Shown: positions 46,380 to 58,291, numbered from the stretch's first letter. The stretch: 64,000 nt of DNA from an uncultured Sterolibacterium sp. (GCA_903904605.1 CAIVDC010000044.1:1-64000); one strand, 5' to 3'. The notes: generated from the letters alone by a model not told the origin. Made by a program: numbers and translations.

Positions 46380-49300
46380 TCGGTCTCCATTGCGGCTTCG
46401 GGCGGCAAGCCGCGCCAGCCGGCCCAGACAGTCTTCCACCAGGTCCGGAAACGATCCATGTACAGATAGACCACCGGGGTCGTGTAAAGCGTCAACATCT
46501 GGCTGACGAGCAGGCCGCCGACGATGGTCACGCCGAGCGGCCGCCGCATCTCGGCGCCGGTGCCCGTGCCGAGCGCCAGGGGCAAGGCGCCCAGCAGCGC
46601 CGCCATGGTGGTCATCATGATCGGACGGAAACGCAGCATGCAGGCTTGCCGGATGGCTTCGAGCGGGGGCTTGCCGTCCGTGCGCTGCGCCACCAGGGCG
46701 AAGTCGATCATCATGATCGCGTTCTTCTTGACGATTCCGATCAGCAGGATGATGCCGATGAACGCCATGACGCTCAGATCCATTCTGCACAGCAGCAGGG
46801 CCAGCAGCGCGCCGACGCCGGCAGAAGGCAAAGTGGACAGGATGGTGATCGGATGGACATAGCTTTCGTACAGGATGCCCAGCACGATGTAGATGGTAAA
46901 CAGCGCCGCCAGAACCAGGTAAGGCAGGCTGGTCAGGGACGCCTGAAAGGTCTTGGCCGTACCCTGGAAGCTCGCCCGTATGGTGGCCGGCATGCCGCTG
47001 TGCGCAACCGCGTTTTCGACGGCCTCCACCGCCTGGCTCAGCACGACGCCGGGCGGCAGGTTGAAGGACAGGGTCATCGCCGGGAACTGGCTTTGATGGG
47101 GAACGCTGAGCGTCGTATTGGTCTCTTCGAAATGGGAGAAGGCGCTCAACGGCACCAGGTTGTTCGAGCGGTTGCTGACGTAAATGCTTTTCAGGGTTTC
47201 GGGCCGCTGCCAATATTCTGGCGCCACCTCCATGACGACGTGATACTGGTTCTTCGCCTCGTATATGACCGACACCAGGCGCTGGCCGAACGCGTCGTAG
47301 AGGGCCGCGTCGATGGCGCTCTCGGTGACGCCGAGTCTGGCCGCCGTGATCCGGTCTATCGTCAGCGTGACTTGCAGGCCCTTGCTTTGCTGGTCGCTGT
47401 TGACGTCGGCGAGCTGCGGCAAGTCCTGCAGGATCTTCAGGATGCGCGGCGCCCAGGTATTCAGTTCGCCCAGATTGTCGCCCTGCAGCGCGTACTGATA
47501 CTGGGAGTTCGATCCCCTGCCGCCGACATTGATATCCTGTGCCGCCTGCAGGTAGAGGTTGGCGCCGGCAATCCTGGCCAGTTTCCCGCGCAGGCGGTTG
47601 ATGACCTGGTCTGCGCTGACCTTGCGCTCGCCCAGCGGCTTCAGGGCGATGAACATGAAGCCGGTATTGCGCTGCCTGCCGCCGGTGAAGCCGGTCACGC
47701 TGGCGACCGCGGGATCGGCGCCGATGATGTCGACGTAGCCGGCCAGCTTCGGCCGCATCGCCTGGAACGAGGTCGCCTGGTCGGCAACGATGGAACCCCG
47801 GATGATGCCGGTGTCCTGCTGCGGGAAGAAGCCCTTGGGCACGACCATGTACAGGAAGATGTTCAGCGCGATCACCGCAAACATCACCAGCATCGTGGTT
47901 CTCGGATGTCTCAGGGCGCGGCCGAGGCTGTTCGCATAGTGGGCCAGGACCCAGTCGAAGAAGAGTTCGCTGGCCAGATAGAAGCGGCCGTGCCGGCGGT
48001 CAGGTTCGTAGCTGAGCAGCCTGGAGCACATCATCGGCGTGGTGGTCAGGGATACCGCCAGGGAAACCAGCACCGCGGCCGACAGCGTGACCGCGAATTC
48101 GTGGAAGATGCGTCCGATCAGGCCGCCCATCAGCAACAGGGGAATGAATACCGCCACCAGCGAGATGCTCATCGAGAGCACGGTGAAGCCGACCTCGCGC
48201 GCGCCGCGCAGGGCCGCCTGCATCGGCGACATGCCCTGCTCCAGGTGGCGGGTGACGTTTTCCAGCACGACGATCGCATCGTCCACCACGAAGCCGGTCG
48301 ATATGGTCAGGGCCATCAGGGAAAAGTTATCCAGGCTGTAGCCGCACAGATACATGATGGCGAAGGTGCCGATCAGCGAAATCGGCACGGCCACGCTGGG
48401 AATGAGGGTGGCCCGGGCGTTGCGCAGGAACAGGAAGACCACCATGATCACCAGCGCCACCGAGATGCTGAGCATGCGTTCGACGTCGGACAGCGAGGCG
48501 CGTATCGTCGTGGTCTTGTCCAGCTGGATGCTCATGTCGATCGCCGAGGGAATCGAGGCCGTGAGCTGAGGCAGCATCGCCCGTATCCGGTCGACGGTTT
48601 CGATGATGTTGGCATCCGGCTGCTTGTAGATGATGATCAGGATCGATGGCCGGCCATTGGCCATGCCGGCATTGCGCAAATCCTCCACCGAATCGACGAC
48701 GCGGCCGATGTTGCTGAGCAGCACCGGCGCGCCGTTGCGCCAGGCGACCACCAGCGACTGATACTGGTCGGCCGTCTTGGCCTGGTCGTTGGTGGCGATC
48801 TGCCATTGCCGGTCGCCGTCCTCGACAAAGCCTTTCGGCCGGTTGGCGTTGGTGCTGAGCAGCGCGGAGCGCACCTGTTCCAGCGTCACGCCGTAGTGGT
48901 TCAGGGCATTGGGGTTGAGTTCGACGCGCACCCCGGGGAGCGAACTGCCGCCGACCGTCACATTGCCGACGCCGGACACCTGCGACAGTTTCTGCGCGAC
49001 GACGGTCGATGCGGAATCGTACATCTGCCCCTGCGTCAGGGTATCCGAGGTGAGCGCCAGGATCATGATCGGCGCGTCGGCCGGATTGACCTTGCGATAG
49101 GTCGGGTTGCTGCGCAGCGTGACCGGCAGGTCGATCCGCGCGGCGTTGATCGCCGCCTGCACATCGCGCGCCGCGCCGTCGATGTCGCGATCCAGGTCGA
49201 ATTGCAGGGTGATGCTGGCCGATGACAAGGCGCTGCTCGAAGTCATCTCGGTGACCCCGGCGATGCGGCCGAGCTGCCTTTCCAGCGGCGTCGTCACGCT

Positions 49301-49483
49301 GGTCGCCATGGTTTCCGGATCGGCGCCGGGCAGGCTGGCCGAAACCGAGATCGTCGGTATGTCCACCCGCGGCATCGGCGACACCGGCAGCAGCTTGAAG
49401 GCCACCATGCCGGCAAGCGCCACGCCTATCGTCAGCAGCGTGGTGGCGACCGGGCGCTTGATGAAGGGCGTGGAAAGATTCAT
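46376..49483 (-). CDS. mdtC: RND multidrug efflux transporter subunit, MdtC-like
   Basis: 1035-residue RND permease with 12 helices and two large periplasmic loops. Start [19 protein letters not shown], then the proton-path [14 protein letters not shown] (two Asp in helix 4) and [12 protein letters not shown] (Lys in helix 10). Family motifs [20 protein letters not shown] and [17 protein letters not shown] are present. It is the second of two tandem RND genes, which in MdtABC form a B2C heterotrimer. The start overlaps the first RND gene's stop by four bases; the frame runs open upstream as an artefact. Family knowledge: export of detergents, bile salts and antibiotics; the specific substrate is not known here. 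Confidence 0.9.
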   Translation of the reverse strand: MNLSTPFIKRPVATTLLTIGVALAGMVAFKLLPVSPMPRVDIPTISVSASLPGADPETMATSVTTPLERQLGRIAGVTEMTSSSALSSASITLQFDLDRDIDGAARDVQAAINAARIDLPVTLRSNPTYRKVNPADAPIMILALTSDTLTQGQMYDSASTVVAQKLSQVSGVGNVTVGGSSLPGVRVELNPNALNHYGVTLEQVRSALLSTNANRPKGFVEDGDRQWQIATNDQAKTADQYQSLVVAWRNGAPVLLSNIGRVVDSVEDLRNAGMANGRPSILIIIYKQPDANIIETVDRIRAMLPQLTASIPSAIDMSIQLDKTTTIRASLSDVERMLSISVALVIMVVFLFLRNARATLIPSVAVPISLIGTFAIMYLCGYSLDNFSLMALTISTGFVVDDAIVVLENVTRHLEQGMSPMQAALRGAREVGFTVLSMSISLVAVFIPLLLMGGLIGRIFHEFAVTLSAAVLVSLAVSLTTTPMMCSRLLSYEPDRRHGRFYLASELFFDWVLAHYANSLGRALRHPRTTMLVMFAVIALNIFLYMVVPKGFFPQQDTGIIRGSIVADQATSFQAMRPKLAGYVDIIGADPAVASVTGFTGGRQRNTGFMFIALKPLGERKVSADQVINRLRGKLARIAGANLYLQAAQDINVGGRGSNSQYQYALQGDNLGELNTWAPRILKILQDLPQLADVNSDQQSKGLQVTLTIDRITAARLGVTESAIDAALYDAFGQRLVSVIYEAKNQYHVVMEVAPEYWQRPETLKSIYVSNRSNNLVPLSAFSHFEETNTTLSVPHQSQFPAMTLSFNLPPGVVLSQAVEAVENAVAHSGMPATIRASFQGTAKTFQASLTSLPYLVLAALFTIYIVLGILYESYVHPITILSTLPSAGVGALLALLLCRMDLSVMAFIGIILLIGIVKKNAIMMIDFALVAQRTDGKPPLEAIRQACMLRFRPIMMTTMAALLGALPLALGTGTGAEMRRPLGVTIVGGLLVSQMLTLYTTPVVYLYMDRFRTWWKTVWAGWRGLPPEAAMETE

Positions 49484-52400
49484 GGTTGCCCGACTTCCGG
49501 CAGGTTCGATTCGTCTTCGACGGCGGCCTCGCGGGGCGTGCCGAAACGCTTGCCGAGCCGGTCGAAGGCCAAATAGATGACCGGCGTCGTGAACAGGGTC
49601 AACATCTGGCTCAAAATCAGGCCGCCGACGATGCTGATGCCGAGCGGGTGGCGCAATTCGGAACCGACGCCTCCGCCCAGCATCAGGGGCAGTGCGCCGA
49701 GCAATGCGGCCATGGTGGTCATCATGATCGGCCGGAAGCGCAGCAGGCAGGCCTGAAATATCGCGTCGCGCGCGCTCATGCCTTCGTTGCGTTCGGCATC
49801 CAGCGCGAAGTCGATCATCATGATCGCATTCTTCTTGACGATGCCGATCAGGAGAATGATGCCGATCACCGAGACGATGCCGAGATCGGAGTGGAACAGC
49901 ATCAATGCCAGCAGCGCGCCCATGCCGGCCGAAGGCAGGGTCGACAGGATGGTGATCGGATGGATGTAGCTTTCGTACAGGACGCCGAGCACGATATAGA
50001 CGGTGATGATGGCGGCCAGGATAAGCAGCAGTTCGTTGGAGAGCGATTGCTGGAAGGCCAGGGCCGCGCCCTGGAAGTTGGTCTGTGTGCTGGCCGGAAG
50101 ACCGATCTCCTTTTCCGCGGCATCGATGGCCTTGACCGCATCGCCCAGCGACACGCCGGGGGCCAGGTTGAAGGACACCGTGGCGGCTGGAAACTGGCCG
50201 ATATGGTTGACCACGAGCGGCGTCGCCTGTTCGGTCAGGGTGGTGATGGTACTGAGGGCGACCTGCGGTGCGCCTACCGTCGTCGTGGGCACGCCGCCGA
50301 CCACGGTGGCGATATAAAGGTCGTCGAGCGCCTTCGGGCCCTTCTGGAATTTCGGGTCGACTTCCAGGATCACGCGGTATTGATTGGTCTGCGTGTACAT
50401 GGTGGACACCTGGCGCTGGCCGAATGCGCTGTAGAGCGTGTTGTCGATCCCGCTCGGCGTGATCCCCAGGCGCGATGCGGTCGGCCGGTCGATCGTCAAC
50501 AGGGCTTGCAGGCCCTGATCCTGCAGGTCGCTGGCGACATCGCGCAGTTCGGCCAGTTGGCTCAGGCGTTCCACCAGCTTCGGCGTCCAGGCGCTGACCA
50601 TCTTGGGGTCCGCATCCTCGACCGTGAATTGATACTGGGTGCGGCTGACCCGGGTCTCTATCGTGAGGTCCTGCACCGCTTGCATGTACAGCGAAATGCC
50701 TTCGACCTGCTTGACGTTCTCCTGCAGCCGGAGAATGACGTCCTCGGCGCTTTCCTTGCGGTCCTCCTTGGGTTTCAGGTTGATCTGGATGCGTCCGCTG
50801 TTGAGCGTGGTGTTGACGCCGTCGATGCCGATGAAGGACGACAGGCTTTCGACCGCAGGATCTTCCAGGACCACCTTGGCGAGCGCCTGCTGCCGCACCG
50901 CCATGGCGGAGAATGAAATGGACTGCGGCGCTTCGGTGATGCCCTGGATGACGCCGGTGTCCTGCAGGGGGAAGAAACCCTTCGGTATGAATATATAGAG
51001 GATCACGGTCAGCACCATCGTGCCGACCGCGACCAGCAGAGTCGCCGTCTGGCGGGCCAGCACCCAGGTCAGCCACCTGCCGTAGCCGGCGATCACGCGT
51101 TCGTAGAACTTTCCGGAGGCGTGGTAGAAGCGGCCCTGCCTCTCCTCCGGCGTGTGGTGCAGCAGCTTCGCGCACATCATCGGCGTCAGGGTCAGCGAGA
51201 CGACGGCCGAGATGATGATCGTGACCGACAGGGTGATGGCGAACTCGCGGAACAGGCGTCCGACCACGTCGCCCATGAACAGCAGGGGAATCAGAACGGC
51301 GATCAGGGAAATGGTCAGGGACAGAATCGTGAAGCCGATCTGCCCGGAACCTTTCAGCGCCGCCTTGAGCGGTGTCTCGCCCTGCTCGATGTAGCGGGCG
51401 ATATTCTCGATCATCACGATGGCATCATCGACCACGAAGCCGGTCGAGATGGTCAATGCCATCAGCGTCAGGTTGTTGAGGCTGAAGCCGGCCAGATACA
51501 TCACGCCGAAGGTGCCGATCAGCGAGAGCGGAACTGCGACACTTGGAATCACCGTGGCCGGCAGACTGCGCAGGAACAGGAAGATCACCATCACCACCAG
51601 GGCGACCGAAAGCAGCAGTTCGAACTCCACATCATGGACCGAGGCGCGGATGGTGTTGGTGCGGTCGGTCAGTATCGTCAGATCCACCGCTGCCGGCGCC
51701 GAAGCCTGCAACTGGGGCAGCAGCCGCTTGACGGCATCGACCACTTCGATCACGTTGGCGCCGGGCTGACGCTGGATATTGAGGATGATCGCCGGGGTCT
51801 GGTTCACCCAGGCCGCCTGTTTGACGTTTTCCGCGCCGTCGACGACATTGGCGACGTCGGACAGGAGCACCGGTGCGCCGTTGCGGTAAGTGACGACGAT
51901 GGATTTGTATTCGCCGGCCGAGAGCAGCTGGTCGTTGGCGTTGATGGTGAAGGCTTGCGCCGCACCGTCGAAACTGCCCTTGGCCTGGTTCACGTTGGCT
52001 GCGGCGATCGCGCTTTGGAGATCGACGATGTTCAGGCCGTAGGCCGCCAGCGCGGTCGGGTTCGCCTGGATGCGCACCGCCGGTCGCTGGCCGCCGCTGA
52101 TGCTGACCAGACCGACCCCGGACACCTGGGAGATCTTTTGTGCCAGACGGGTATCGGCGAAGGCCTGCACCTGCGTCAGCGGCAGGGACTTCGAGGTCAG
52201 GGCCAGGGTCAGGATGGGCGTATCGGCGGGGTTGACCTTGTTGTAGATCGGCGGGGCCGGCAGATCCGTCGGCAGGAGATTGCCGCTGGCGTTGATGGCG
52301 GCCTGCACTTCCTGTTCCGCGACGTCCAGGCTGAGCGCGAGGGTGAACTGCAAGGTGATGACCGAAGCGCCGCCCGAACTGGTCGACGACATCTGATTGA

Positions 52401-52629
52401 GCCCCGGCATCTGGCCGAACTGGCGCTCCAGCGGCGCGGTGACCGAAGAGGTCATGACGTCGGGACTGGCGCCGGGATAGAGGGTGACCACCTGTATGGT
52501 CGGGTAATCGACTTCGGGCAGCGCCGACTTGGGCAGCATCCGGTATGCCAGGATGCCGGCCAGCAATATGGCGACCATCAGCAGGGAGGTCGCGACCGGG
52601 CGCAGGATAAACGGGCGTGACAGATTCAT
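49480..52629 (-). CDS. mdtB: RND multidrug efflux transporter subunit, MdtB-like
   Basis: 1049-residue RND permease with the same fold as the MdtC-like protein. The start is [20 protein letters not shown]. The proton-relay motif is [16 protein letters not shown], with two Asp, and [19 protein letters not shown] in the second half. Further family segments are [26 protein letters not shown] and [19 protein letters not shown]. It probably forms the majority subunit of a heterotrimer with the MdtC-like protein and docks to the MdtA-like adaptor. ATG at 52629 is used because it fits the RND start; the longer frame to 52782 is not supported. Confidence 0.9.
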   Translation of the reverse strand: MNLSRPFILRPVATSLLMVAILLAGILAYRMLPKSALPEVDYPTIQVVTLYPGASPDVMTSSVTAPLERQFGQMPGLNQMSSTSSGGASVITLQFTLALSLDVAEQEVQAAINASGNLLPTDLPAPPIYNKVNPADTPILTLALTSKSLPLTQVQAFADTRLAQKISQVSGVGLVSISGGQRPAVRIQANPTALAAYGLNIVDLQSAIAAANVNQAKGSFDGAAQAFTINANDQLLSAGEYKSIVVTYRNGAPVLLSDVANVVDGAENVKQAAWVNQTPAIILNIQRQPGANVIEVVDAVKRLLPQLQASAPAAVDLTILTDRTNTIRASVHDVEFELLLSVALVVMVIFLFLRSLPATVIPSVAVPLSLIGTFGVMYLAGFSLNNLTLMALTISTGFVVDDAIVMIENIARYIEQGETPLKAALKGSGQIGFTILSLTISLIAVLIPLLFMGDVVGRLFREFAITLSVTIIISAVVSLTLTPMMCAKLLHHTPEERQGRFYHASGKFYERVIAGYGRWLTWVLARQTATLLVAVGTMVLTVILYIFIPKGFFPLQDTGVIQGITEAPQSISFSAMAVRQQALAKVVLEDPAVESLSSFIGIDGVNTTLNSGRIQINLKPKEDRKESAEDVILRLQENVKQVEGISLYMQAVQDLTIETRVSRTQYQFTVEDADPKMVSAWTPKLVERLSQLAELRDVASDLQDQGLQALLTIDRPTASRLGITPSGIDNTLYSAFGQRQVSTMYTQTNQYRVILEVDPKFQKGPKALDDLYIATVVGGVPTTTVGAPQVALSTITTLTEQATPLVVNHIGQFPAATVSFNLAPGVSLGDAVKAIDAAEKEIGLPASTQTNFQGAALAFQQSLSNELLLILAAIITVYIVLGVLYESYIHPITILSTLPSAGMGALLALMLFHSDLGIVSVIGIILLIGIVKKNAIMMIDFALDAERNEGMSARDAIFQACLLRFRPIMMTTMAALLGALPLMLGGGVGSELRHPLGISIVGGLILSQMLTLFTTPVIYLAFDRLGKRFGTPREAAVEDESNLPEVGQP

Positions 52630-52723
52630 GGGATTACCCGGTCGGTTGTTGCGGTTTGCGTCGGCGCGCCGGAGCCTCGACCGGTTGCTGGGTGCGGATC
52701 GATCGGTCGGGTCGCGCGACCGG

Positions 52724-54043
52724 TCATGCGCCGCCTCGTGCCGAAGGCTTGCCGCCCGAAGCACTGGGGCGCTTGCGGCCACCGGCCGGCTGCCCGCCGG
52801 CGGGCTTGGCGTCGGCCATCGAAAATTCCACCTTCAAGCCTTCGCGCAGCTTGTCGGCGCCCGCGATCACCACCTTGTCGCCGGGCTTTAAGCCTTCATC
52901 GATGGAGGTGTTGTCGCCTTGCGTAATACCGACCTTGACCAGACGCAGGCTGACGCTATGGCCTTCATCGATGACGTAGGCATAGGTGCCCTGGCTGCCG
53001 CGCTGCACTCCAGCCGAGGGGATCAGCGTGGCCCCGTGCAGGGTATCGACCAGCAACCTGGAATTGACGAACTGATTCGGGAACAATGCGTAATCGCCGT
53101 TGGCGAATTGCGCCTTGAGCTTGACCGTTCCGGTGGCGGGATCGATCTGGTTGTCGACCGTCAGCAGGAAGCCGCTGGCCAGCTTTTTCTTCAGCGAGCG
53201 GTCGAAAGTATCGACGGCCAGTTTGTTGCCCGCCTGCAGCTTTTGCATGACGGCCGGAATGCTGTCTTCCGGAATGGAGAATACCACCGTGATCGGCTGC
53301 AATTGCGTCACGATGACAATGCCGTTGCTGTCGCCGGGCTGCACGATATTGCCCGGATCGACCTGGCGCAAGCCGACGCGTCCATTCACCGGCGAGGTTA
53401 TGTTGCAATAAGTCAGATTCAATTTCTGAGCATCGATCGCGGCCTGGTCGATCTTGATTTGCGCCAGGTATTGGCGCACCAATGCATCCTGCGTGGCGAG
53501 CTGCTGTTCGGCGATGGAGTCCTGCCGAAACAGCGTCTGGTAGCGCTCCAGATCGACCTGGGCATTCTTGAGCAAAGCTTGATCGTGCGCCATCGTGCCT
53601 TCGACTTGCTCCAGCTGCACTTGATAAGGGCGAGGATCGACGATTGCGAGCAGTTGCCCGCGCTTGACCGTCTGGCCTTCCCGGAACAGGACTTTCATCA
53701 GCTCGCCGGCGACATGCGTCTTGATGGTGACCGAAGCGAGCGGAGTCACCGAGCCGAGGCCATTCAGGTAGACGTCGATGTCGCCCGTCTTGGCGAGCGC
53801 GGCGACGACCACCGGCGGTGCGCCCCTGGCGCCGCCGCGCTGCCTTGCGCCGCCTTGCGGCGAGGCTGTGTTCGCCCCGGGGCCGACGGACGGCTTCAGA
53901 TAGTAGTAGCTGCCGAGGCCGAGCAGAACGGCCAGCATCAACCATCGCCACCAGTGATGCAAAAGCCGGCTATCCCGGGTTGTGCGACCTCCGCTTGCCG
54001 AGCTGCCGACTTCTTTCATATTGGGTGATGGCGTCTTGTTCAT
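52724..54043 (-). CDS. mdtA: RND membrane-fusion protein, MdtA-like
   Basis: 439-residue periplasmic adaptor. A short cytosolic start is followed by a membrane helix ([16 protein letters not shown], about residues 33-50). The barrel-sandwich half is seen in [20 protein letters not shown] and [19 protein letters not shown], with a central alpha-hairpin (coiled region with [20 protein letters not shown]). The C-terminal beta domain ends in a low-complexity [17 protein letters not shown] tail. It bridges the two RND subunits and the outer-membrane factor. It is the first gene of the pump operon, and the 236 bases upstream must hold the promoter. Confidence 0.92.
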   Translation of the reverse strand: MNKTPSPNMKEVGSSASGGRTTRDSRLLHHWWRWLMLAVLLGLGSYYYLKPSVGPGANTASPQGGARQRGGARGAPPVVVAALAKTGDIDVYLNGLGSVTPLASVTIKTHVAGELMKVLFREGQTVKRGQLLAIVDPRPYQVQLEQVEGTMAHDQALLKNAQVDLERYQTLFRQDSIAEQQLATQDALVRQYLAQIKIDQAAIDAQKLNLTYCNITSPVNGRVGLRQVDPGNIVQPGDSNGIVIVTQLQPITVVFSIPEDSIPAVMQKLQAGNKLAVDTFDRSLKKKLASGFLLTVDNQIDPATGTVKLKAQFANGDYALFPNQFVNSRLLVDTLHGATLIPSAGVQRGSQGTYAYVIDEGHSVSLRLVKVGITQGDNTSIDEGLKPGDKVVIAGADKLREGLKVEFSMADAKPAGGQPAGGRKRPSASGGKPSARGGA

Positions 54044-54267
54044 CGTACTTTGGGGGGATCGAGTAGGGCGGAATACTACACCAGGCGAAGGAGGCCGGTC
54101 GCCCTATAAGTTCATGCCGGCTAACAACTGATTACAAATTATTCCTTTGCTGATAAAGTCGGACACAAAACTTCTCTGCTCCGCTGCTACCCTGAGAACG
54201 AATAAGCGCGACGCTGTATCCGACGATGCGCAAAGCGGGTTTGCCCTTCATCGAATCAGGCTCTCAC

Positions 54268-54273
54268 AGGAGG
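54268..54273 (+). promoter_or_regulatory. Strong ribosome-binding site AGGAGG
   Basis: A perfect AGGAGG lies six bases before the ATG at 54280. It decides that start over the earlier in-frame codon at 54226 and suggests high translation of the small exported protein. Confidence 0.7.
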
Positions 54274-54279
54274 AATGCC

Positions 54280-54744
54280 ATGATCCTAAACAAGCGTGTC
54301 CTTGCAGGACTCGTGCTCTCGATCACGCTGGTCGCCCCGGGTTTGGCCGACGAATTCGATCGGCGCGGTGGACGGGACGCAGGACGCCACCCGGTATGGC
54401 ACGGGGAGATCCACCGTTTCCAGGAGCGTGACTTGGCGCTTTGGCGCGGCGGCCACTGGTATCACGGGCGGCACGCGGGACGCGGCGGATGGTGGTGGAT
54501 CGTCGGCGGCATCTGGTATTTTTACCCGACCCCGATGTACCCCTACCCCGACCCTTACCTGCCGCCGATGGTCAGCGTCCCGGTGCAGCCTGCGCCTGCG
54601 CAGACCTGGTATTACTGCGCCAATCCGGCCGGCTATTATCCCTATGTCGCCGAGTGCCGGGTCGGCTGGCAGGCGGTGCCCGCTTCGCCGCCGCCCGCCC
54701 CGGCAACGACGCCTTACCCGGCTCCGCCGCCGCCCGGCAGGTGA
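54280..54744 (+). CDS. Small exported Trp/Tyr/Pro-rich protein
   Basis: 154 residues with a signal peptide (MILNKRVLAGLVLSITLVAPGLA). The mature part is short of helices and rich in His, Trp, Tyr and Pro: HRFQERDLALWRGGHWYHG, GGWWWIVGGIWYFYP, YPYPDPYLPP. It ends with the recurring proteobacterial pattern WYYCANPAGYYPYVAECRVG followed by a Pro-rich tail. The two Cys in that pattern may form a disulfide. Homologous short proteins exist in many Betaproteobacteria; no function is established. It faces the MdtA-like gene across a 236-base gap. Confidence 0.75.
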   Translation: MILNKRVLAGLVLSITLVAPGLADEFDRRGGRDAGRHPVWHGEIHRFQERDLALWRGGHWYHGRHAGRGGWWWIVGGIWYFYPTPMYPYPDPYLPPMVSVPVQPAPAQTWYYCANPAGYYPYVAECRVGWQAVPASPPPAPATTPYPAPPPPGR

Positions 54745-54787
54745 AGGCAGCGCTGCCCGCGGCCGGCTTCTGCGCGGCGCCGGGACC

Positions 54788-55192
54788 CTACTGCCCGAAG
54801 AGCGGCTTCATCAGCATGTCTCGCTGGAGGATATGGTCGATGAGCCAATGGCGAAGAAGGAGTGCGATCTCTCCTGCGATCTCCTTCCCCATATCGGGCT
54901 CCTTAACCGAGCGCACCTTTCTTCGAATCTCGCCCAGCTCTCTTATCAGTTCCGCGTGCTGCTGCGCGTGCTCGTCACGCTTGAGGTAATAGAGTTCCAA
55001 CTGCAGTTTCTCTTCGCGGGCAAAATGTTCCCGCGTATATTCGTCGAGCTGGTCCAGGACGGTATCGAGCACGTCTTTATACGACTCATTGCTCAACGCC
55101 AGTTCGACCGTATTGATCAGGCAGATCAGATAGCGATGATCCCCGTCTATCATCGGGTTCCCGACACTCATCTCCTTGCGCCAGATAATCAT
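54788..55192 (-). CDS. Bacteriohemerythrin (di-iron oxygen-binding protein)
   Basis: 134-residue single-domain hemerythrin. The di-iron ligands are all visible: H19 (MIDGDHRYL), H56 and E60 (EHFAREEKL), H75 and H79 (DEHAQQHAEL), and H120 with D125 (WLIDHILQRD). Cytosolic by composition. Such proteins bind and store or sense oxygen and support microaerobic growth. It lies convergent to the exported protein and 122 bases from the HDOD gene, with which it may be co-expressed. Confidence 0.93.
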   Translation of the reverse strand: MIIWRKEMSVGNPMIDGDHRYLICLINTVELALSNESYKDVLDTVLDQLDEYTREHFAREEKLQLELYYLKRDEHAQQHAELIRELGEIRRKVRSVKEPDMGKEIAGEIALLLRHWLIDHILQRDMLMKPLFGQ

Positions 55193-55313
55193 GCTTGCTT
55201 GCTCCTCATCTTCGTGTCCATTCCGCGCGTCCCGCGCTGCCCCAGACGGCGCACACGGTCGGGCTGTCCTGTTTTACGGCTTGCGGTCGAGCGCATGCGC
55301 AGCACTCCCGCGG

Positions 55314-56570
55314 CTAATTTCCGCTGTCCCGGTTGAGGCTGGCGGCCCAGGTCAGCGCCTGAGCGACGCAATGGTTCAATGTGTCGATATCGAGTCCTGG
55401 CAGGGCGGCGATGGCCGCGGTCATTTCGCGCGGATCGCCGTTTTCGGCCGCGATCGCGAGCTTGAGCAGGTCGCCGAGCACGCCGCTTTGCTGGCACAGC
55501 GCGGCGCCGATCTGGGCCGGCATGGACAGGGGCGCAACGATGTCGGCGATGGGCAGGCCTACCAGCGCCGGCATCAGCGACATGATGCCGACCATGAAGG
55601 CGTCGTCGACCGAGACCTGGCTGCCTCCTTGCAGCTTGCGGGACATCAGTTCCATCAGCTGGCCGCGGGTGGCGGCAAGTTGCAGCAGCGGGCTGCGCGT
55701 GCCGCCGTGGGTGCCGGAGGTGAACATCAGCAGTTGCAGCCAGCGCTGCAACTGCCGGCGGCCGAGCACGTCGATGGCGTTGCGTAATGACGAGATCCGC
55801 GTCTTCGTCCCTGCGCCGACGGAGTTGGTCATGCGCAACAGGGTGACGGTGAGTCCGGGTTCCGGCTTGAAGGCGGATTCCAGTTCCAAGGTATCGGCAT
55901 CGGAGAACAGCAGCCCCATCAGGTTCATCAAGGCCAGTTGCGAGTGGTCGAGCTTCTTTCCGGCGATGATCGTCGGCTTGGCGAAGTGGTAACCCTGGAA
56001 CAGTTGGTAGCCCAGCTTCATGCACTGTTCCAGCTGCTCGTGCGAGTCCACCTTTTCCGCCAGCAGCTGCTTGCCGAACGGCTTGAGCCTGCCGGTCAGT
56101 CTGTGCAGCTCGTCGGGCGTGAGCGGCTGCAGGTCGACCTTTATGATCTCGACCAGATCGATCAATTCCGTATATTCCCGGCTGACCTGGATAACATCGT
56201 CGAGCGCCAAAGCGAAGCCTTTGGTTTTGAGTTCTCGGCAGCGCGACAGGACTTCCGGCGTCGGCGGCACGGTTTCCAGAATTTCCAGCACCACCGTTTG
56301 AACAGGCAGCAGTTCGAGCACGTCGCTGAACAGGAAATCCTGATCGACATTGATGAAGCCGCGACAGTCGCCGAGCGCATCGATGATCCCGAGTTCGGTG
56401 AAAGCGTTGGCGATGACCGTGGCGGTGGCCATCACGCCGTCGGTGACGTTGGCGGCATTTTGAGTGTCTCTGCGGAACAGCAGTTCATAGGCGACCAATT
56501 GCTGGTCGCGGTCGAGAATCGGTTGGCGTCCGAGGAAGAGCTGGCCGGACGGGGCGGAAATTTCGCTCAT
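55314..56570 (-). CDS. Degenerate EAL + HDOD signalling protein
   Basis: 418 residues, YuxH-like. The N-terminal half is an EAL phosphodiesterase-like domain in which the signature is ELLFR, with other metal-binding residues not conserved, so c-di-GMP cleavage is doubtful. The C-terminal half is an HDOD domain (SALMNLMGLLF, LRMTNSVGAGTKTRISSLRNAI, DDAFMVGIMSLMPAL). EAL-HDOD proteins act as regulators of motility, biofilm or electron-transport genes through unknown ligands. Start: ATG at 56570, after GAGG upstream; the frame is open nine codons more. Confidence 0.9.
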   Translation of the reverse strand: MSEISAPSGQLFLGRQPILDRDQQLVAYELLFRRDTQNAANVTDGVMATATVIANAFTELGIIDALGDCRGFINVDQDFLFSDVLELLPVQTVVLEILETVPPTPEVLSRCRELKTKGFALALDDVIQVSREYTELIDLVEIIKVDLQPLTPDELHRLTGRLKPFGKQLLAEKVDSHEQLEQCMKLGYQLFQGYHFAKPTIIAGKKLDHSQLALMNLMGLLFSDADTLELESAFKPEPGLTVTLLRMTNSVGAGTKTRISSLRNAIDVLGRRQLQRWLQLLMFTSGTHGGTRSPLLQLAATRGQLMELMSRKLQGGSQVSVDDAFMVGIMSLMPALVGLPIADIVAPLSMPAQIGAALCQQSGVLGDLLKLAIAAENGDPREMTAAIAALPGLDIDTLNHCVAQALTWAASLNRDSGN

Positions 56571-56797
56571 GACTGTGCTTACCTCAACGCATTGCAATTA
56601 TCGGCAGGAGGCCGCGGATCCATGTGTCGCCGCACGGTGTCGCTCCTCGCCTGCCGCTCGGCCGGTCTGTATTCCAAAACCGGGCAGGAAAGAGCAGCGC
56701 CCTCGACGATACAACCGATCCTGCACGAAATCAATTTGCGGCTTTGCACGTGCTAACCTGATTGCCTCGACCGATTCTACGGTGCAGGGGGGATGTT

Positions 56798-58291
56798 ATG
56801 CGAAGGACACCGTTCTGGGTAGTGGCGTTGAGCGGCGCCGTCCTCTCGGGATGCGCCTCGATCGATGCCCGTCAAGCGGGGCTTGAGCGCATCGATCAAA
56901 TCGTCGTCATCTACGCCGAGAACCGCAGCTTCGATCACCTGTATGGCAATTTTCCGGGTGCCGAGGGGATAGGGCAGGCGAGTGCCGAACAAATGACGCA
57001 ACTCGACCGGGACGGGAAGCCTTTGCCGCACCTGCCGGCGACTTATTCGGGCGGGCGGCCCGTCGCCAGATTCCCGACCGCCGGGCTGCCGAACGGTCCG
57101 TTTCGGATCGACGCCCCGCCGATCAACGGTCGCTTCGACGAGGTTCTGCCGAGTCCCTGGCACCTGTACTATCAAAATCGCGAGCAGATCGCGGATGGCA
57201 AGAACAACCGCTTTGTCGCGCTCGCCGACGTCGGTGCCTGGGTGATGGGGTACTTCGACGGTTCGTCGATGAAGGTCTGGCAGTGGGCGCGCGAGTATAC
57301 GCTCGCCGATCATTTTTTCATGGGCGCATTCGGCGGCTCCTTTCTCAACCATCAATGGCTGATCTGTGCGTGCACGCCGGTCGACCCCGATGCCCCTGCA
57401 ACGGCTCGGCCGACGCTCGACGGGCAGGGCCACCTGGCGAGGAAGCCGGACTCGCCGAAGTCGGTTCTCGACGGTCCGGTGCAGCTGTTCGACGGCAGGG
57501 CGACGCCGGACGGCTACCTGGTCAATACCTCGCAGCCGCCTTATCAGCCGAGCGGTATCGCACCCGCGCCGGGCCAACTCGATTATGCCGATCCTGCACG
57601 ACATCCGGCGCCGGCGCAGTTCGCAAAGACCATCGGTGACACGCTTTCCGCGAAGTCCGTGAGCTGGGCGTGGTATGCGGGCGCCTGGAACGCGGCGCTG
57701 GCCGATGGCAGGCGTGACCCCAATGAGCGGCGCACCGTGATTTACGCGCGGGGCCCGGAAAGCCCGATCTTCCAGGCCCACCACCAGCCTTTTAATTATT
57801 TCGCGCGTTTCGCGCCCGGCACGCCCGATCGTGCGGATCACCTCAAGGACGAGCAGGATTTCCTCGCGGCCATAGACCATGGCGGTTTGCCCCAGGTGGC
57901 GTTCCTGAAACCCGCCGGTCGCTATACGGAACATCCGGCTTATACCGATCTGATGAGCGGCGACGAGCATATCGACATGATTCTCAACCGGCTGAAGAAT
58001 GGCCCGCAATGGCCGCACATGGCGGTCATCGTCACCTACGACGAAAACGGCGGCTTCTGGGATCACGTGCCGCCGCCTTCGGGAACGGGTTGGGGCGACC
58101 GCTGGGGGCCGGGTTCGCGCATCCCGACGATCATCGTCTCCCCCTACGCCCGGAACGGCTATGTCGACAAGACATCCTACGACACGACTTCGATCCTGAA
58201 ATTCATCACCAGGCGTTTCGGTCTCGAACCGTTGCCCGGCGTGCGCGCAAAAGCCGGCGATCTGACGAACGCATTCGATTTCACGAAATGA
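56798..58291 (+). CDS. Phosphoesterase-family (AcpA/phospholipase C-like) lipoprotein
   Basis: 497-residue exported lipoprotein. Signal peptide with lipobox WVVALSGAVLSGCAS (Cys near residue 19). The PF04185-type domain starts IDQIVVIYAENRSFDHLYGN, with the metal/nucleophile region there, and continues with GDEHIDMILNRLKN, VIVTYDENGGFWDHVPPP and PTIIVSPYARNGYVDK. It probably is an acid phosphatase or phospholipase C acting in the periplasm. Divergent from the HDOD gene with 227 bases between. A G-rich ribosome site (GGGGGG) precedes the ATG. Confidence 0.9.
   Translation: MRRTPFWVVALSGAVLSGCASIDARQAGLERIDQIVVIYAENRSFDHLYGNFPGAEGIGQASAEQMTQLDRDGKPLPHLPATYSGGRPVARFPTAGLPNGPFRIDAPPINGRFDEVLPSPWHLYYQNREQIADGKNNRFVALADVGAWVMGYFDGSSMKVWQWAREYTLADHFFMGAFGGSFLNHQWLICACTPVDPDAPATARPTLDGQGHLARKPDSPKSVLDGPVQLFDGRATPDGYLVNTSQPPYQPSGIAPAPGQLDYADPARHPAPAQFAKTIGDTLSAKSVSWAWYAGAWNAALADGRRDPNERRTVIYARGPESPIFQAHHQPFNYFARFAPGTPDRADHLKDEQDFLAAIDHGGLPQVAFLKPAGRYTEHPAYTDLMSGDEHIDMILNRLKNGPQWPHMAVIVTYDENGGFWDHVPPPSGTGWGDRWGPGSRIPTIIVSPYARNGYVDKTSYDTTSILKFITRRFGLEPLPGVRAKAGDLTNAFDFTK

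Noticed and set aside
46646..49225. 859-codon plus-strand open frame
   Set aside because: Antisense of the MdtC-like gene; the translation is Asp/Gly/Gln/Arg-rich without any domain.
46376..51175. 1599-codon frame suggesting an RND fusion protein
   Set aside because: The first part is a shadow of the MdtB-like gene; the real MdtC-like gene begins at the ATG at 49483.
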